Shown in pieces: positions 1 through 5,931 of a stretch of DNA of 19,455 nucleotides (positions within the stretch are counted from its first letter, which is position 1; each line of letters starts with the position of its first letter). Position numbers and translations under genes: made by a program. The notes under the pieces were generated by a model. That model was not told where the DNA came from. It did no database searches and saw only the letters and a list, made by a program, of their open reading frames with translations. This stretch comes from an uncultured Actinomycetes bacterium (lineage in GTDB: Bacteria; Actinomycetota; Thermoleophilia; Solirubrobacterales; 70-9): positions 1 to 19,455 of the forward strand of contig CAMLHB010000028.1 of the NCBI GenBank assembly GCA_946479725.1, in the 5' to 3' direction.

Positions 1-489
1 GACCTCGGCGTCTTCGACGTCGCGATCGTCGACATGCGCTGGCACCGCAACGGCGACGGTGACTCGATCTCCGGCACCGAGGCGATCCGCAAGCTGCACC
101 GCTCCCACGCCGCGCTCGGGATCGTCGCCCACGGCGAGCTGCCGGAGCGACACCTGGCGACTGCGGCGCTGCAGGCGGGCGCTTCCGCCTACGTCGCCCG
201 CACCGCCGGTCCGACGGAGCTGCGCCGGGCGGTCGATGCCGCGGTGGAGCAGGAACGCTTCATCGACCCCGCGGTGCCGCCGAAAGGCAGCCGCGGCAAG
301 CTGACCCGGCGCCAGCGCGAGATCCTGCAGCTGCTGGCCAACGGTGAGTCGACCACGGTCGCGGCGCGGGAACTCGACCTCAGCGAAGAGACCGTGAAGA
401 GCCACACCAAGAACGCCCTCGCTCGCCTCGGCGCCAAAAATCGCACCCACGCGGTGGCGATCGCCGTGCGCGAGTGCCTGATCGACTAG
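1..489 (+). CDS. NarL/LuxR-family response regulator, 5' end outside window
   Basis: Partial two-component response regulator. The frame is open from base 1, so the start lies upstream. The visible part begins inside a receiver domain: a hydrophobic beta strand ends in the Asp of 'AIVDMRW', the expected phosphoacceptor. The C-terminal ~65 residues are a LuxR-type helix-turn-helix (LTRRQREILQLLANG, then a SEETVKSHTKNALARL recognition region). The family binds DNA as dimers after phosphorylation by a histidine kinase. The receiver looks degenerate: the switch Thr position reads 'IVAHGE' (Val), the conserved Lys near 'AYVART' is Arg, and a few extra residues follow the Asp. The stop lies 4 bp from that of a convergent HD-LuxR regulator, with no room for a terminator. 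Family assignment is firm; target genes and partner kinase are unknown. Confidence 0.9.
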   Translation, partial: DLGVFDVAIVDMRWHRNGDGDSISGTEAIRKLHRSHAALGIVAHGELPERHLATAALQAGASAYVARTAGPTELRRAVDAAVEQERFIDPAVPPKGSRGKLTRRQREILQLLANGESTTVAARELDLSEETVKSHTKNALARLGAKNRTHAVAIAVRECLID

Positions 490-493
490 TGAC

Positions 494-1576
494 CTAGATC
501 CAGCCGCGGTCGCGGGCCATCAGGACCGCCTGGGCCCGGTCGACGGCGCCGATCTTGCCGTAGACGTTGTGGAGGTGGGTGCGGATCGTCGAGACGGAGA
601 GGTGCATATCGCTGGCGATCTGCTTGTAGACCATGCCCTCGGAGAGGTGGCGGAGGACGTCGAGCTCGCGGGCCGACAGCGGGCAGGGCTCGCTGATCCG
701 GGAGGCGTCCTGGGTCGGCAGCGGCAGCTCGTAGAGGAGGTCGCGCAGCGCCTCGGGGCTGAGGCCGCAGCGCTCGGCGCCGGCGCGCAGCCGCTCCGGC
801 GCGATCGCCTCGCCCTGGCAGTAGTGGGCGATCATGTCGGCGGTCCCGACCATCGCCGCCAGACCCTCCGCGTCCTCGGCGTGGTGGCGCTCGATCGCGA
901 TCGCGATCCGCGAGGGCAGGTTCCAGCGCCGGGCGAGAACGCCGCCGACGAGAGCGTGGTCGATCCCGAGCTGCTCGCGTTCCTCGCGCAGGCGCTGCTC
1001 GGGGGTGCGGGAGATCGAGTCGAAGTAGACCTTGTAGCCCGGGTGCAAGCGGGAGATGACGAGACGGCCGATGTCGTGCAGCAGCGCCGCAATCGCGAGC
1101 TCGTCGCGTTCGGCCCAGCCGACGACGCGGCCGAGGCGGTCGGCGGCCCGCTGCGCGGCGAGGGCGTGGACACGGAAGCGCTCGGGCTTCAGCTCCCAGC
1201 CGCCGTTGGAGTCGAAGAAGTCGAAGCTGGGCGCGGTGCCGGCGAGGGCGAGGACGCCGGCCGGCTTCAGCACTTCGAGCGCCGCCGGGACGCCGGCGAT
1301 GCCGCCGGCGACGAGGCCGCCGCGGTTGGCGTGGCGAAGGACGGTGATCGAGAGGGCAACGTCGCTCTCGACCGCTTCGATGATCTCGCCGACGCGGGCG
1401 GTCTCCGCGGTCGCGGCGGTGATTACCCGCTGGCGGGACTCGACCAGGACCGGGAAGCGCTCGACCGCCTCGAAGGCCTCGGCGAGGCGGCTTCCGGGGG
1501 CGGCGGCGCGGGATCCGGCTTTGGCGGTCTCCTGCAGGGGGACCTTGCCGTTGCTTTGGGCGGCGGTGACGCTCAT
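494..1576 (-). CDS. HD/HDOD-domain protein fused to a LuxR-type DNA-binding domain
   Basis: A 360-residue one-component-style regulator. Residues ~30-255 resemble an HDOD/HD module with 'LLHDIGRL' (H167-D168), 'GIDHALVGGVLARRW' and 'ERHH'. Residues ~298-360 are a LuxR helix-turn-helix (LSARELDVLRHLSEG, then SVSTIRTHLHNVYGKIGA). H137, H167/D168, H207, H231/232 and D247 are all present, so an HD metal site may be intact; HDOD proteins often lack one. Three nearby in-frame ATGs lie at 1591, 1582 and 1576. I chose 1576 because a GGGGAGG Shine-Dalgarno ends 6 nt before it. The gene lies 88 bp downstream of gltX in the same direction and converges on the response regulator. DNA binding is well supported. 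The ligand or substrate of the HD part is unknown. Confidence 0.85.
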   Translation of the reverse strand: MSVTAAQSNGKVPLQETAKAGSRAAAPGSRLAEAFEAVERFPVLVESRQRVITAATAETARVGEIIEAVESDVALSITVLRHANRGGLVAGGIAGVPAALEVLKPAGVLALAGTAPSFDFFDSNGGWELKPERFRVHALAAQRAADRLGRVVGWAERDELAIAALLHDIGRLVISRLHPGYKVYFDSISRTPEQRLREEREQLGIDHALVGGVLARRWNLPSRIAIAIERHHAEDAEGLAAMVGTADMIAHYCQGEAIAPERLRAGAERCGLSPEALRDLLYELPLPTQDASRISEPCPLSARELDVLRHLSEGMVYKQIASDMHLSVSTIRTHLHNVYGKIGAVDRAQAVLMARDRGWI

Positions 1577-1587
1577 GGACATCCTCC

Positions 1588-1615
1588 CCATCGGCAGTTG
1601 TCCAGTGCGGGTTTA
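1588..1615 (-). promoter_or_regulatory. Candidate sigma-28/WhiG-type promoter upstream of the HD-LuxR gene
   Basis: Read on the minus strand, TAAA (1615-1612) is followed after 16 nt by GCCGATGG (1595-1588). The sigma-28 (FliA/SigD/WhiG) consensus is TAAA, about 15 nt, GCCGATAA. Initiation would fall near 1583-1581, almost on the ATG at 1582, giving a leaderless or near-leaderless message. The Shine-Dalgarno that supports the ATG at 1576 would then lie largely outside the transcript, which argues against the call unless both modes are used. Seen by eye only. Confidence 0.3.
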
Positions 1616-1625
1616 GCTCAGGGAG

Positions 1626-1646
1626 GCTTTTTGACCCCAAAAATGC
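1626..1646. promoter_or_regulatory. AT-rich dyad in the gltX / HD-LuxR gap
   Basis: On the plus strand the sequence reads GCTTTTTG-ACCC-CAAAAATGC. The arms TTTTTG and CAAAAA are perfectly complementary around a 4-bp centre, with a GC pair outside offset by one base. A/T runs are rare in this GC-rich window, so the dyad stands out. It lies about 50-70 bp upstream of the HD-LuxR start and 19 bp after the gltX stop. It could be an operator or a weak transcript end. The stem is A/T-rich and has no U-tract, so a terminator role is less likely. Confidence 0.3.
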
Positions 1647-1664
1647 GGAGCAATTAGGGACGAA

Positions 1665-3035
1665 TCAGGCTGCTGAGAGGCGCCCTGCAGCGGCGCGGAT
1701 GCGCTCCAGCGAGCTCTCCCGGCCCAAAGCGGCCAGGGACTCGAAGATCCCGGGCGAGACCGAGGTGCCGGTGATCGCCACCCGAATCGGCTGGTAGAGC
1801 CTGCCCGGCTTCAGCTCGAAGCGGTCGAGCAGGGGCGCCAGCGCCGCCTCGATCGGCCCGGGCTCGAACGGCTCGACTGGTTCCAGCGTCTCCGCCACCG
1901 CCGCCAGTACCGACCCGGTCCCGTCCTTCATCACCTTGGCCCAGGCCTTCTCGTCGGAGACCGGTGGCTCGAATAGGAAGCGGATCAGCGGCCAGACCTC
2001 CTCCAGGGTCTGCGCTTTCTCCTGGGCGATCTCGCAGGCGGCGCGGAGGCGCTCGTCGGCCTCGCGGCCGAGGTGGCGGGCGACCGCCACGGTGTACTCG
2101 TCGAGCGGCATCTCCCGCATGTAGCGACCGTTCAGCCAGCGCAGCTTCTTCTCGTCGAAGATGGCCGCCGACTTGCCGACGTCGGCGACGCGGAAGCGCC
2201 GCACCAGCTCTGCGGTTGCCAGCAGGGTCGTGTCGTCGTCGGTGCCCCAGCCGAGCAGCGCCAGGTAGTTGCGGACCGCGGCAGGCAGGTATCCGGCGTC
2301 GCGCAGCTCCTGCACCGAGGCGGCGCCGTGGCGCTTGGAGAGCTTCTTGCCGTCGGGGCCGTGCAGCAGCGGCAGATGGGCGTAGCGGGGCGGCTCGAAG
2401 CCGAGCGCCTCCAGCACCAGCAGCTGCTTCGGGGTGTTGGAGAGATGGTCGTCGCCGCGGACCACCTCGGTGACACCCATCTCGGCGTCGTCGACGGCGA
2501 CCGCGAAGTTGTAGAGGACCGAGCCGTCGGCGCGGGCGATCACGAAGTCGTCGTAGCTGGGGTTGGGAAAGGCGACCGGGCCGCGGATCAGGTCGTGGAC
2601 GACGGTCTCCCCCTCGTCGGGAACGCGCAGCCGGATCGCCGCGGCGGGGTCGTCGGTGGGGGTCCCGCGATAGCCGCGGCCGGCGCCGTGCTGGGCCTTC
2701 CAGGCCTCGACCTCCTTGGCGGTGGCGTGGTCGCGGTAGGCGTGGCCGGACTCCAGCAGCCGCCCCAGCGCCTCGGCGTGGCGGTCGGCGCGCCCCGCCT
2801 GCGAGATCGGGCCGATGTCCCAGTCGAGCTCGAGCCAGCGCAGCGCGTCGAGGATCTGCTCGACGTTCTCCTCGGTCGAGCGCTCGCGGTCGGTGTCCTC
2901 GATCCGCAGCACCAGCTCGCCGCCGTCGTGGCGCGCGGCGAGCCAGTTGTAGAGTGCCGTCCTCGCTCCGCCGATGTGCAGCGCACCGGTCGGCGAGGGG
3001 GCAAACCTGAGACGGGAGTTATCTGGCGTGTTCAT
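1665..3035 (-). CDS. gltX: Glutamate--tRNA ligase (GluRS)
   Basis: Class I aminoacyl-tRNA synthetase of 456 residues that charges tRNA-Glu in the cytoplasm. The signature RFAPSPTGALHIGG (HIGH motif, residues 20-23) opens the catalytic fold. 'LRIEDTDRERS' follows at ~43-53, and the KMSKS equivalent is KLSKR at 231-235. The C-terminal ~150 residues are the helical anticodon-binding region. The cysteines of the zinc-binding GluRS type are absent from residues ~95-125, as in zinc-free enzymes. The ATG at 3035 places the conserved motif about 10 residues in, as usual, but no Shine-Dalgarno is visible. The start region overlaps the divergent nfo start by 8 bp. Whether the enzyme also charges tRNA-Gln cannot be read from this sequence. 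Confidence 0.97.
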   Translation of the reverse strand: MNTPDNSRLRFAPSPTGALHIGGARTALYNWLAARHDGGELVLRIEDTDRERSTEENVEQILDALRWLELDWDIGPISQAGRADRHAEALGRLLESGHAYRDHATAKEVEAWKAQHGAGRGYRGTPTDDPAAAIRLRVPDEGETVVHDLIRGPVAFPNPSYDDFVIARADGSVLYNFAVAVDDAEMGVTEVVRGDDHLSNTPKQLLVLEALGFEPPRYAHLPLLHGPDGKKLSKRHGAASVQELRDAGYLPAAVRNYLALLGWGTDDDTTLLATAELVRRFRVADVGKSAAIFDEKKLRWLNGRYMREMPLDEYTVAVARHLGREADERLRAACEIAQEKAQTLEEVWPLIRFLFEPPVSDEKAWAKVMKDGTGSVLAAVAETLEPVEPFEPGPIEAALAPLLDRFELKPGRLYQPIRVAITGTSVSPGIFESLAALGRESSLERIRAAAGRLSAA

Positions 3036-3897
3036 CGGAGCGCATGTTTCAACCGGCGGTGGCCTGCCGAACGCGATCGAGCGCGGCAGGGATCGCGGCT
3101 GCGAATCTATCCAGATCTTTCACCAAAGCCCGCGGATGTGGCGGCCGACGAACCACACCGAGGCGGATTTCGCCGCCTTCCGCGAGGCGATGGACGCCTC
3201 CCCGATCGAAGCGGTGATCATCCACGCCGTCTACCTGATCAACTGCGCGACCAAAGACAGGGACCTGCGGAGGAAGTCCCTGACCTCGCTGACCCACGCG
3301 CTGCGGGTCGGTGACGGGATCGGGGCGAGGGGCGTCGTCCTCCACCCCGGCTCGCAGAAAACCGACCCCCTGAAGCCGTCACTGAAGCGCGCCTCGAAGG
3401 TGATCGCCGAGGCGCTGAAGGAGACCGACTCCTGCCCCCTGCTGATCGAGCAGACGGCGGGTCACAAAGGCCTCCTCGCCCGCGACTTCGACCAGACCGC
3501 CGAGCTGATCGAGTTGGCCGGCAGCGGCCCCCGCCTCGGCCTCTGCCTCGACTCCTGCCACCTCTTCGTCCAGGGCTATGACATCACCGACGAGGCCCAC
3601 CTCGGCGCCGTCCTCGACGAAGCCGACGCCAGGGTCGGCATTGACCGCCTCGGCGCCGTCCACGTCAACGACGCCGCCGTCCCCCTCGGCGCCTGCCTCG
3701 ACCGCCACGCCAACATCGGCAAAGGCGAGATGGGCAAACGCGGTCTCTCCGCCTTCCTCTCCGAGCCTAGATTCGAGGGCCTCCCAGCCACCCTCGAGAC
3801 CCCCGGCCCAGAAAAGAAAGGCACGAGCAAAGCCGAAGTAACCGCCGCCAAGCGCCTGCGGCGCGAAGGTCTCAAACGCCGCAGCACGAAAGCGTGA
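3028..3897 (+). CDS. nfo: Endonuclease IV (AP endonuclease)
   Basis: Zinc-dependent apurinic/apyrimidinic endonuclease of base-excision repair, an AP endonuclease 2-type TIM barrel of 289 residues. All nine expected metal ligands can be placed: H66, H106 (LHPGS), E141, D175 and H178 (LCLDSCH), H212 (VHVND), D225 and H227 (DRHANIGKGEMG), and E257 (LETPG). The GTG at 3028 is chosen because it starts directly at the family N-terminus (FIGAHVSTGGG) and has GGGAG 9 nt upstream. An ATG at 2974 is in frame but would add an 18-residue tail not expected in the family. The only other plus-strand gene, the response regulator, lies well to the left. nfo shares its first 8 bp with divergent gltX and converges on the acyl-CoA dehydrogenase gene. 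The lysine/arginine-rich tail is ordinary. Confidence 0.96.
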   Translation: MFIGAHVSTGGGLPNAIERGRDRGCESIQIFHQSPRMWRPTNHTEADFAAFREAMDASPIEAVIIHAVYLINCATKDRDLRRKSLTSLTHALRVGDGIGARGVVLHPGSQKTDPLKPSLKRASKVIAEALKETDSCPLLIEQTAGHKGLLARDFDQTAELIELAGSGPRLGLCLDSCHLFVQGYDITDEAHLGAVLDEADARVGIDRLGAVHVNDAAVPLGACLDRHANIGKGEMGKRGLSAFLSEPRFEGLPATLETPGPEKKGTSKAEVTAAKRLRREGLKRRSTKA

Positions 3898-3906
3898 ACC
3901 TATTTC

Positions 3907-3923
3907 TCCCCGCATATCGGGGA
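3907..3923 (+). terminator. Short hairpin just after nfo
   Basis: TCCCCG-CATAT-CGGGGA forms a perfect 6-bp stem with a 5-nt loop, beginning 10 nt after the nfo stop. No T-run follows, so this would be a weak or L-shaped actinobacterial-style terminator. The core resembles the hairpin that follows the 51-residue gene at 10998-11027. Confidence 0.35.
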
Positions 3924-3986
3924 CAACTAGGTCCACACTCTCTTCACTAGCAGGGGTCGGCCCTTGTCGCCATGACTCGTGCGGCA

Positions 3987-4108
3987 GGAGGGACCGGTGG
4001 GGGTCCCTGGGTACTCAGCATGGAGCCCGCGCCACTAACCCTTGAGGCGTCAGCCAATCCCCGCCCCTCGCGGCGGAGGTGCTCCCAGGGACCCCCACCG
4101 GTCCCTCC
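3987..4108. repeat. 25-bp perfect inverted repeat with internal palindromes (REP/BIME-like)
   Basis: The arms 3987-4011 and 4084-4108 are exact reverse complements over 25 bp and are separated by 72 bp. Each arm, read inward from its outer end, starts with GGAG and then contains GGGACC-GGTGGG-GGTCCC, its own 6-bp hairpin. A GGAG/GTAG tetranucleotide followed by a palindrome, paired in opposite orientation, is the layout of REP units in BIMEs. The spacer also contains small dyads (for example CCGCC-N6-GGCGG). It sits in the 281-bp convergent gap between nfo and the acyl-CoA dehydrogenase. No coding gene is supported there. Alternatives are a bidirectional terminator, a MITE with 25-bp terminal repeats (no target duplication seen) or a structured RNA. 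Confidence 0.7.
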
Positions 4109-4131
4109 CCCCACCAAACACAGACAGGCGA

Positions 4132-4160
4132 CAAGGACCGGCCCCCTGCGCCGGCCCTTG
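4132..4160 (-). terminator. Candidate terminator of the acyl-CoA dehydrogenase gene
   Basis: Arms 4132-4142 and 4150-4160 pair over 11 positions around a 7-nt loop. The single imperfect pair is A:C on the plus strand but becomes a G:U wobble in minus-strand RNA. The structure is therefore complete only in the transcript of the gene that ends at 4179. A moderately U-containing tract follows, not a clean U-run. It lies 19 nt after the stop. Confidence 0.5.
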
Positions 4161-4178
4161 CTCTCCCGCCGTAAACCT

Positions 4179-5471
4179 TTATTTGATGTGCAGCCCGGAG
4201 ATCGCGCGGGAGATGACCAGGCGCTGGATCTCGGAGGTGCCCTCGAAGATCGTGTAGATCTTCGAGTCGCGGTGCATCCGCTCGACCGGGAACTCGCGGG
4301 TGTAGCCGTTGCCGCCGAGGATCTGGATCGCCCGCTCGGTCACCCAGACGGCGACCTCGCCGGCCTTCAGCTTCGACATCGAGCCCTCGGCGTTTTCGAA
4401 TTTGTGGCCCTGACGGCCCATCCAGGCGGCGCGCCAGACAAGTAGGCGGGCGGCGTCGATCTCCAGCTTCATGTTCGCCAGGTCGAAGGCGATCGACTGG
4501 TTTTCGATGATCGGGCGGCCGAACTGTTCGCGCTCTTTGGCGTACTGGAGGGCGTACTCGTAGGCGGCCCGGGCGATCCCGAGCGCCTGCGCGCCGACGG
4601 TCGGCCGGCTCGCCTCGAAGGTCTGCATCGCCGCCTGCGATTTCGCCTTCTTGCCCTCGCGGACGCGAGCGAGTCGTTCGTCCAGCTTCTCTTTGCCGCC
4701 CAGCAGGCAGGAGCCCGGGACGCGGCAGTCGTCGAGGTGGACGTCGGCGGTGTGGGAAGCGCGGAGCCCGTGCTTCTTCACCTTCGCGCCCTGCTCGCAT
4801 CCCGGCGTGTTCGGCGGGATCACGAAGGCGGCGTGGCCGCGCGAGCCGAGCTCACGGTCGACCGAGGCGATCACGACATGAACATTCGCGATGCCGCCGT
4901 TGGTCGCCCAGGCCTTCTGGCCGTTGAGGACCCACTCGTCCTTGGCCTCGTCGTACTTGGCGTTGGTGCGGATGCCGGAGACGTCGGAGCCGGCGTCCGG
5001 CTCGGAGGCGCAGAAGGCGGCGAGCTTGACGTCATCCGCGTCGCCGAAGCACTGCGGAATCCACTCGCCCATCTGCTCGGGGGTTCCCTGCCCGAAGATC
5101 GCCGCGACCGCGAGCGTGGTGCCCATGATCGCCATGCCGATGCCGGCGTCGCCCCAGAACAGCTCCTCGTTGGAGATCGGCAGCGTCAGGCCGGTCGGAT
5201 CGGCCCAGAACTGGCCCATCGCTTCGAAGCTGTAGAGGCCGATCTTGGCGGCCTCCTGGATTACCGGCCAGGGCGTTTCCTCGCGCTCGTCCCACTCCTC
5301 GGCGGCGGGCCGGACGACGCCCTCGGCGAAGCCGTGTACCCACTCGCGGATGTCCTTCTGGTCCTGGTTGAGCTCGAGGGTGAACTGCGGTTCGCCCTCG
5401 CTGCCGGTCGTGGAGTTGGCCTCGTCGAGCAGCGCTTGCGCGTCGACGTCGGCGACGGAGGAATCAGCCAT
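4179..5471 (-). CDS. Acyl-CoA dehydrogenase
   Basis: FAD-dependent acyl-CoA dehydrogenase of 430 residues, catalysing alpha,beta-desaturation of an acyl-CoA with electrons passed to ETF. The usual order is visible: an N-terminal helical domain (~35-150), a middle beta domain with '[15 protein letters not shown]' and '[10 protein letters not shown]', and a C-terminal helical domain with '[19 protein letters not shown]'. '[19 protein letters not shown]' and 'IFEGTSEIQ' follow. E410 in FEGTSEIQ is the expected catalytic base. The protein has an acidic ~35-residue N-terminal extension and a charged ~20-residue insertion before 'TFEASRP'. Substrate chain length cannot be told. The ATG at 5471 has no Shine-Dalgarno. 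A TAAACT box ends 8 nt before it, so leaderless translation is possible. It is 61 bp downstream of the Cys-rich gene and probably has its own promoter. Confidence 0.95.
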   Translation of the reverse strand: MADSSVADVDAQALLDEANSTTGSEGEPQFTLELNQDQKDIREWVHGFAEGVVRPAAEEWDEREETPWPVIQEAAKIGLYSFEAMGQFWADPTGLTLPISNEELFWGDAGIGMAIMGTTLAVAAIFGQGTPEQMGEWIPQCFGDADDVKLAAFCASEPDAGSDVSGIRTNAKYDEAKDEWVLNGQKAWATNGGIANVHVVIASVDRELGSRGHAAFVIPPNTPGCEQGAKVKKHGLRASHTADVHLDDCRVPGSCLLGGKEKLDERLARVREGKKAKSQAAMQTFEASRPTVGAQALGIARAAYEYALQYAKEREQFGRPIIENQSIAFDLANMKLEIDAARLLVWRAAWMGRQGHKFENAEGSMSKLKAGEVAVWVTERAIQILGGNGYTREFPVERMHRDSKIYTIFEGTSEIQRLVISRAISGLHIK

Positions 5472-5479
5472 GGCGGCGA

Positions 5480-5506
5480 AGTTTACACGGAACGATGTCG
5501 TGTCAC
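5480..5506 (-). promoter_or_regulatory. Candidate promoter of the acyl-CoA dehydrogenase gene
   Basis: On the minus strand, GTGACA (5506-5501) lies 15 bp upstream of TAAACT (5485-5480), resembling -35 and -10 boxes with a slightly short spacer. Initiation would be at or very near the ATG at 5471, which fits the lack of a Shine-Dalgarno. Assigned by eye. Confidence 0.35.
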
Positions 5507-5517
5507 TAAAGCGTGAC
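5502..5517. promoter_or_regulatory. Dyad GTCAC-N6-GTGAC, candidate operator
   Basis: A perfect 5-bp inverted repeat (GTCAC-TAAAGC-GTGAC) overlaps the proposed -35 box upstream of the acyl-CoA dehydrogenase gene. Size and position suit a TetR- or GntR-type repressor, which commonly control such genes, but no regulator gene is adjacent. Confidence 0.35.
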
Positions 5518-5532
5518 GAGACCGAAACGTGC

Positions 5533-5922
5533 CTAAATCAAACCGTCGCGAACGTCGCGCAGGTCGAAAGCGCGCAGCCCCTCGGGACCCCCGTCGCTGC
5601 AGTCGAAGAAGCGGCGGTTGACGCAGCCGTAGGACTCACCGTCGCCCTCGTAGGCCTGCTCGACCGAGAACTGGCAGTGCGGCAGAGGGTCGCCGGTCAT
5701 CTTGACGCCGCCGAAGCCGCCCTTCTCGAGGACGGCGCCCAGCTCGACCTCGGCCGCGTAGACCTCCTGCATGCAGCCGACGTACTGATCGCCGGTGAGG
5801 CGATCGACAAAGCTGTAGAGGTAGCGGCATCCGAGCTCGACGCAACCGCGCGGCTCGACCATCTTGTCGCAGAAGGAGCGGCACTGGCGGCACTCGCCGA
5901 CCGTGGTGCGCGTTGCAGTCAT
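5533..5922 (-). CDS. Conserved-looking cysteine-rich protein, function unknown
   Basis: A 129-residue protein I do not recognise. It has nine cysteines: C11-x2-C14-x3-C18, C27-x4-C32, C50, C83, C100 and C108. This suggests a zinc or iron-sulfur site or several disulfides. No signal peptide or membrane helix is visible, so it is probably cytosolic, which favours metal binding. Aromatic and acidic residues are spread through it, and it ends with a charged 'FDLRDVRDGLI'. The ATG at 5922 is preferred; an in-frame TTG at 5928 would add two residues. Neither has a Shine-Dalgarno. It begins 9 bp after the dnaE stop, so it is very likely co-transcribed with dnaE. Its dense, ordered cysteine pattern and coding-like codon use support a real gene. 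Confidence 0.8.
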   Translation of the reverse strand: MTATRTTVGECRQCRSFCDKMVEPRGCVELGCRYLYSFVDRLTGDQYVGCMQEVYAAEVELGAVLEKGGFGGVKMTGDPLPHCQFSVEQAYEGDGESYGCVNRRFFDCSDGGPEGLRAFDLRDVRDGLI

Positions 5923-5931
5923 CGACAAAGT

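Noticed and set aside
2650..2668. A 13-nt match (CGGTGGGGGTCCC) to the arm of the 3987-4108 inverted repeat.
   Set aside because: It lies in conserved gltX coding sequence without the rest of the arm or the GGAG start. Probably chance in GC-rich DNA.
3898..4178. Mobile element or defence island in the only sizeable gap.
   Set aside because: No transposase, target-site duplication or CRISPR repeat is visible. Only the inverted repeat and two hairpins are supported.
3972..4445. A plus-strand open frame across the nfo/acyl-CoA dehydrogenase gap.
   Set aside because: It runs through the inverted repeat and then antisense through a clear gene. Its composition is low complexity with no family match I recognise.
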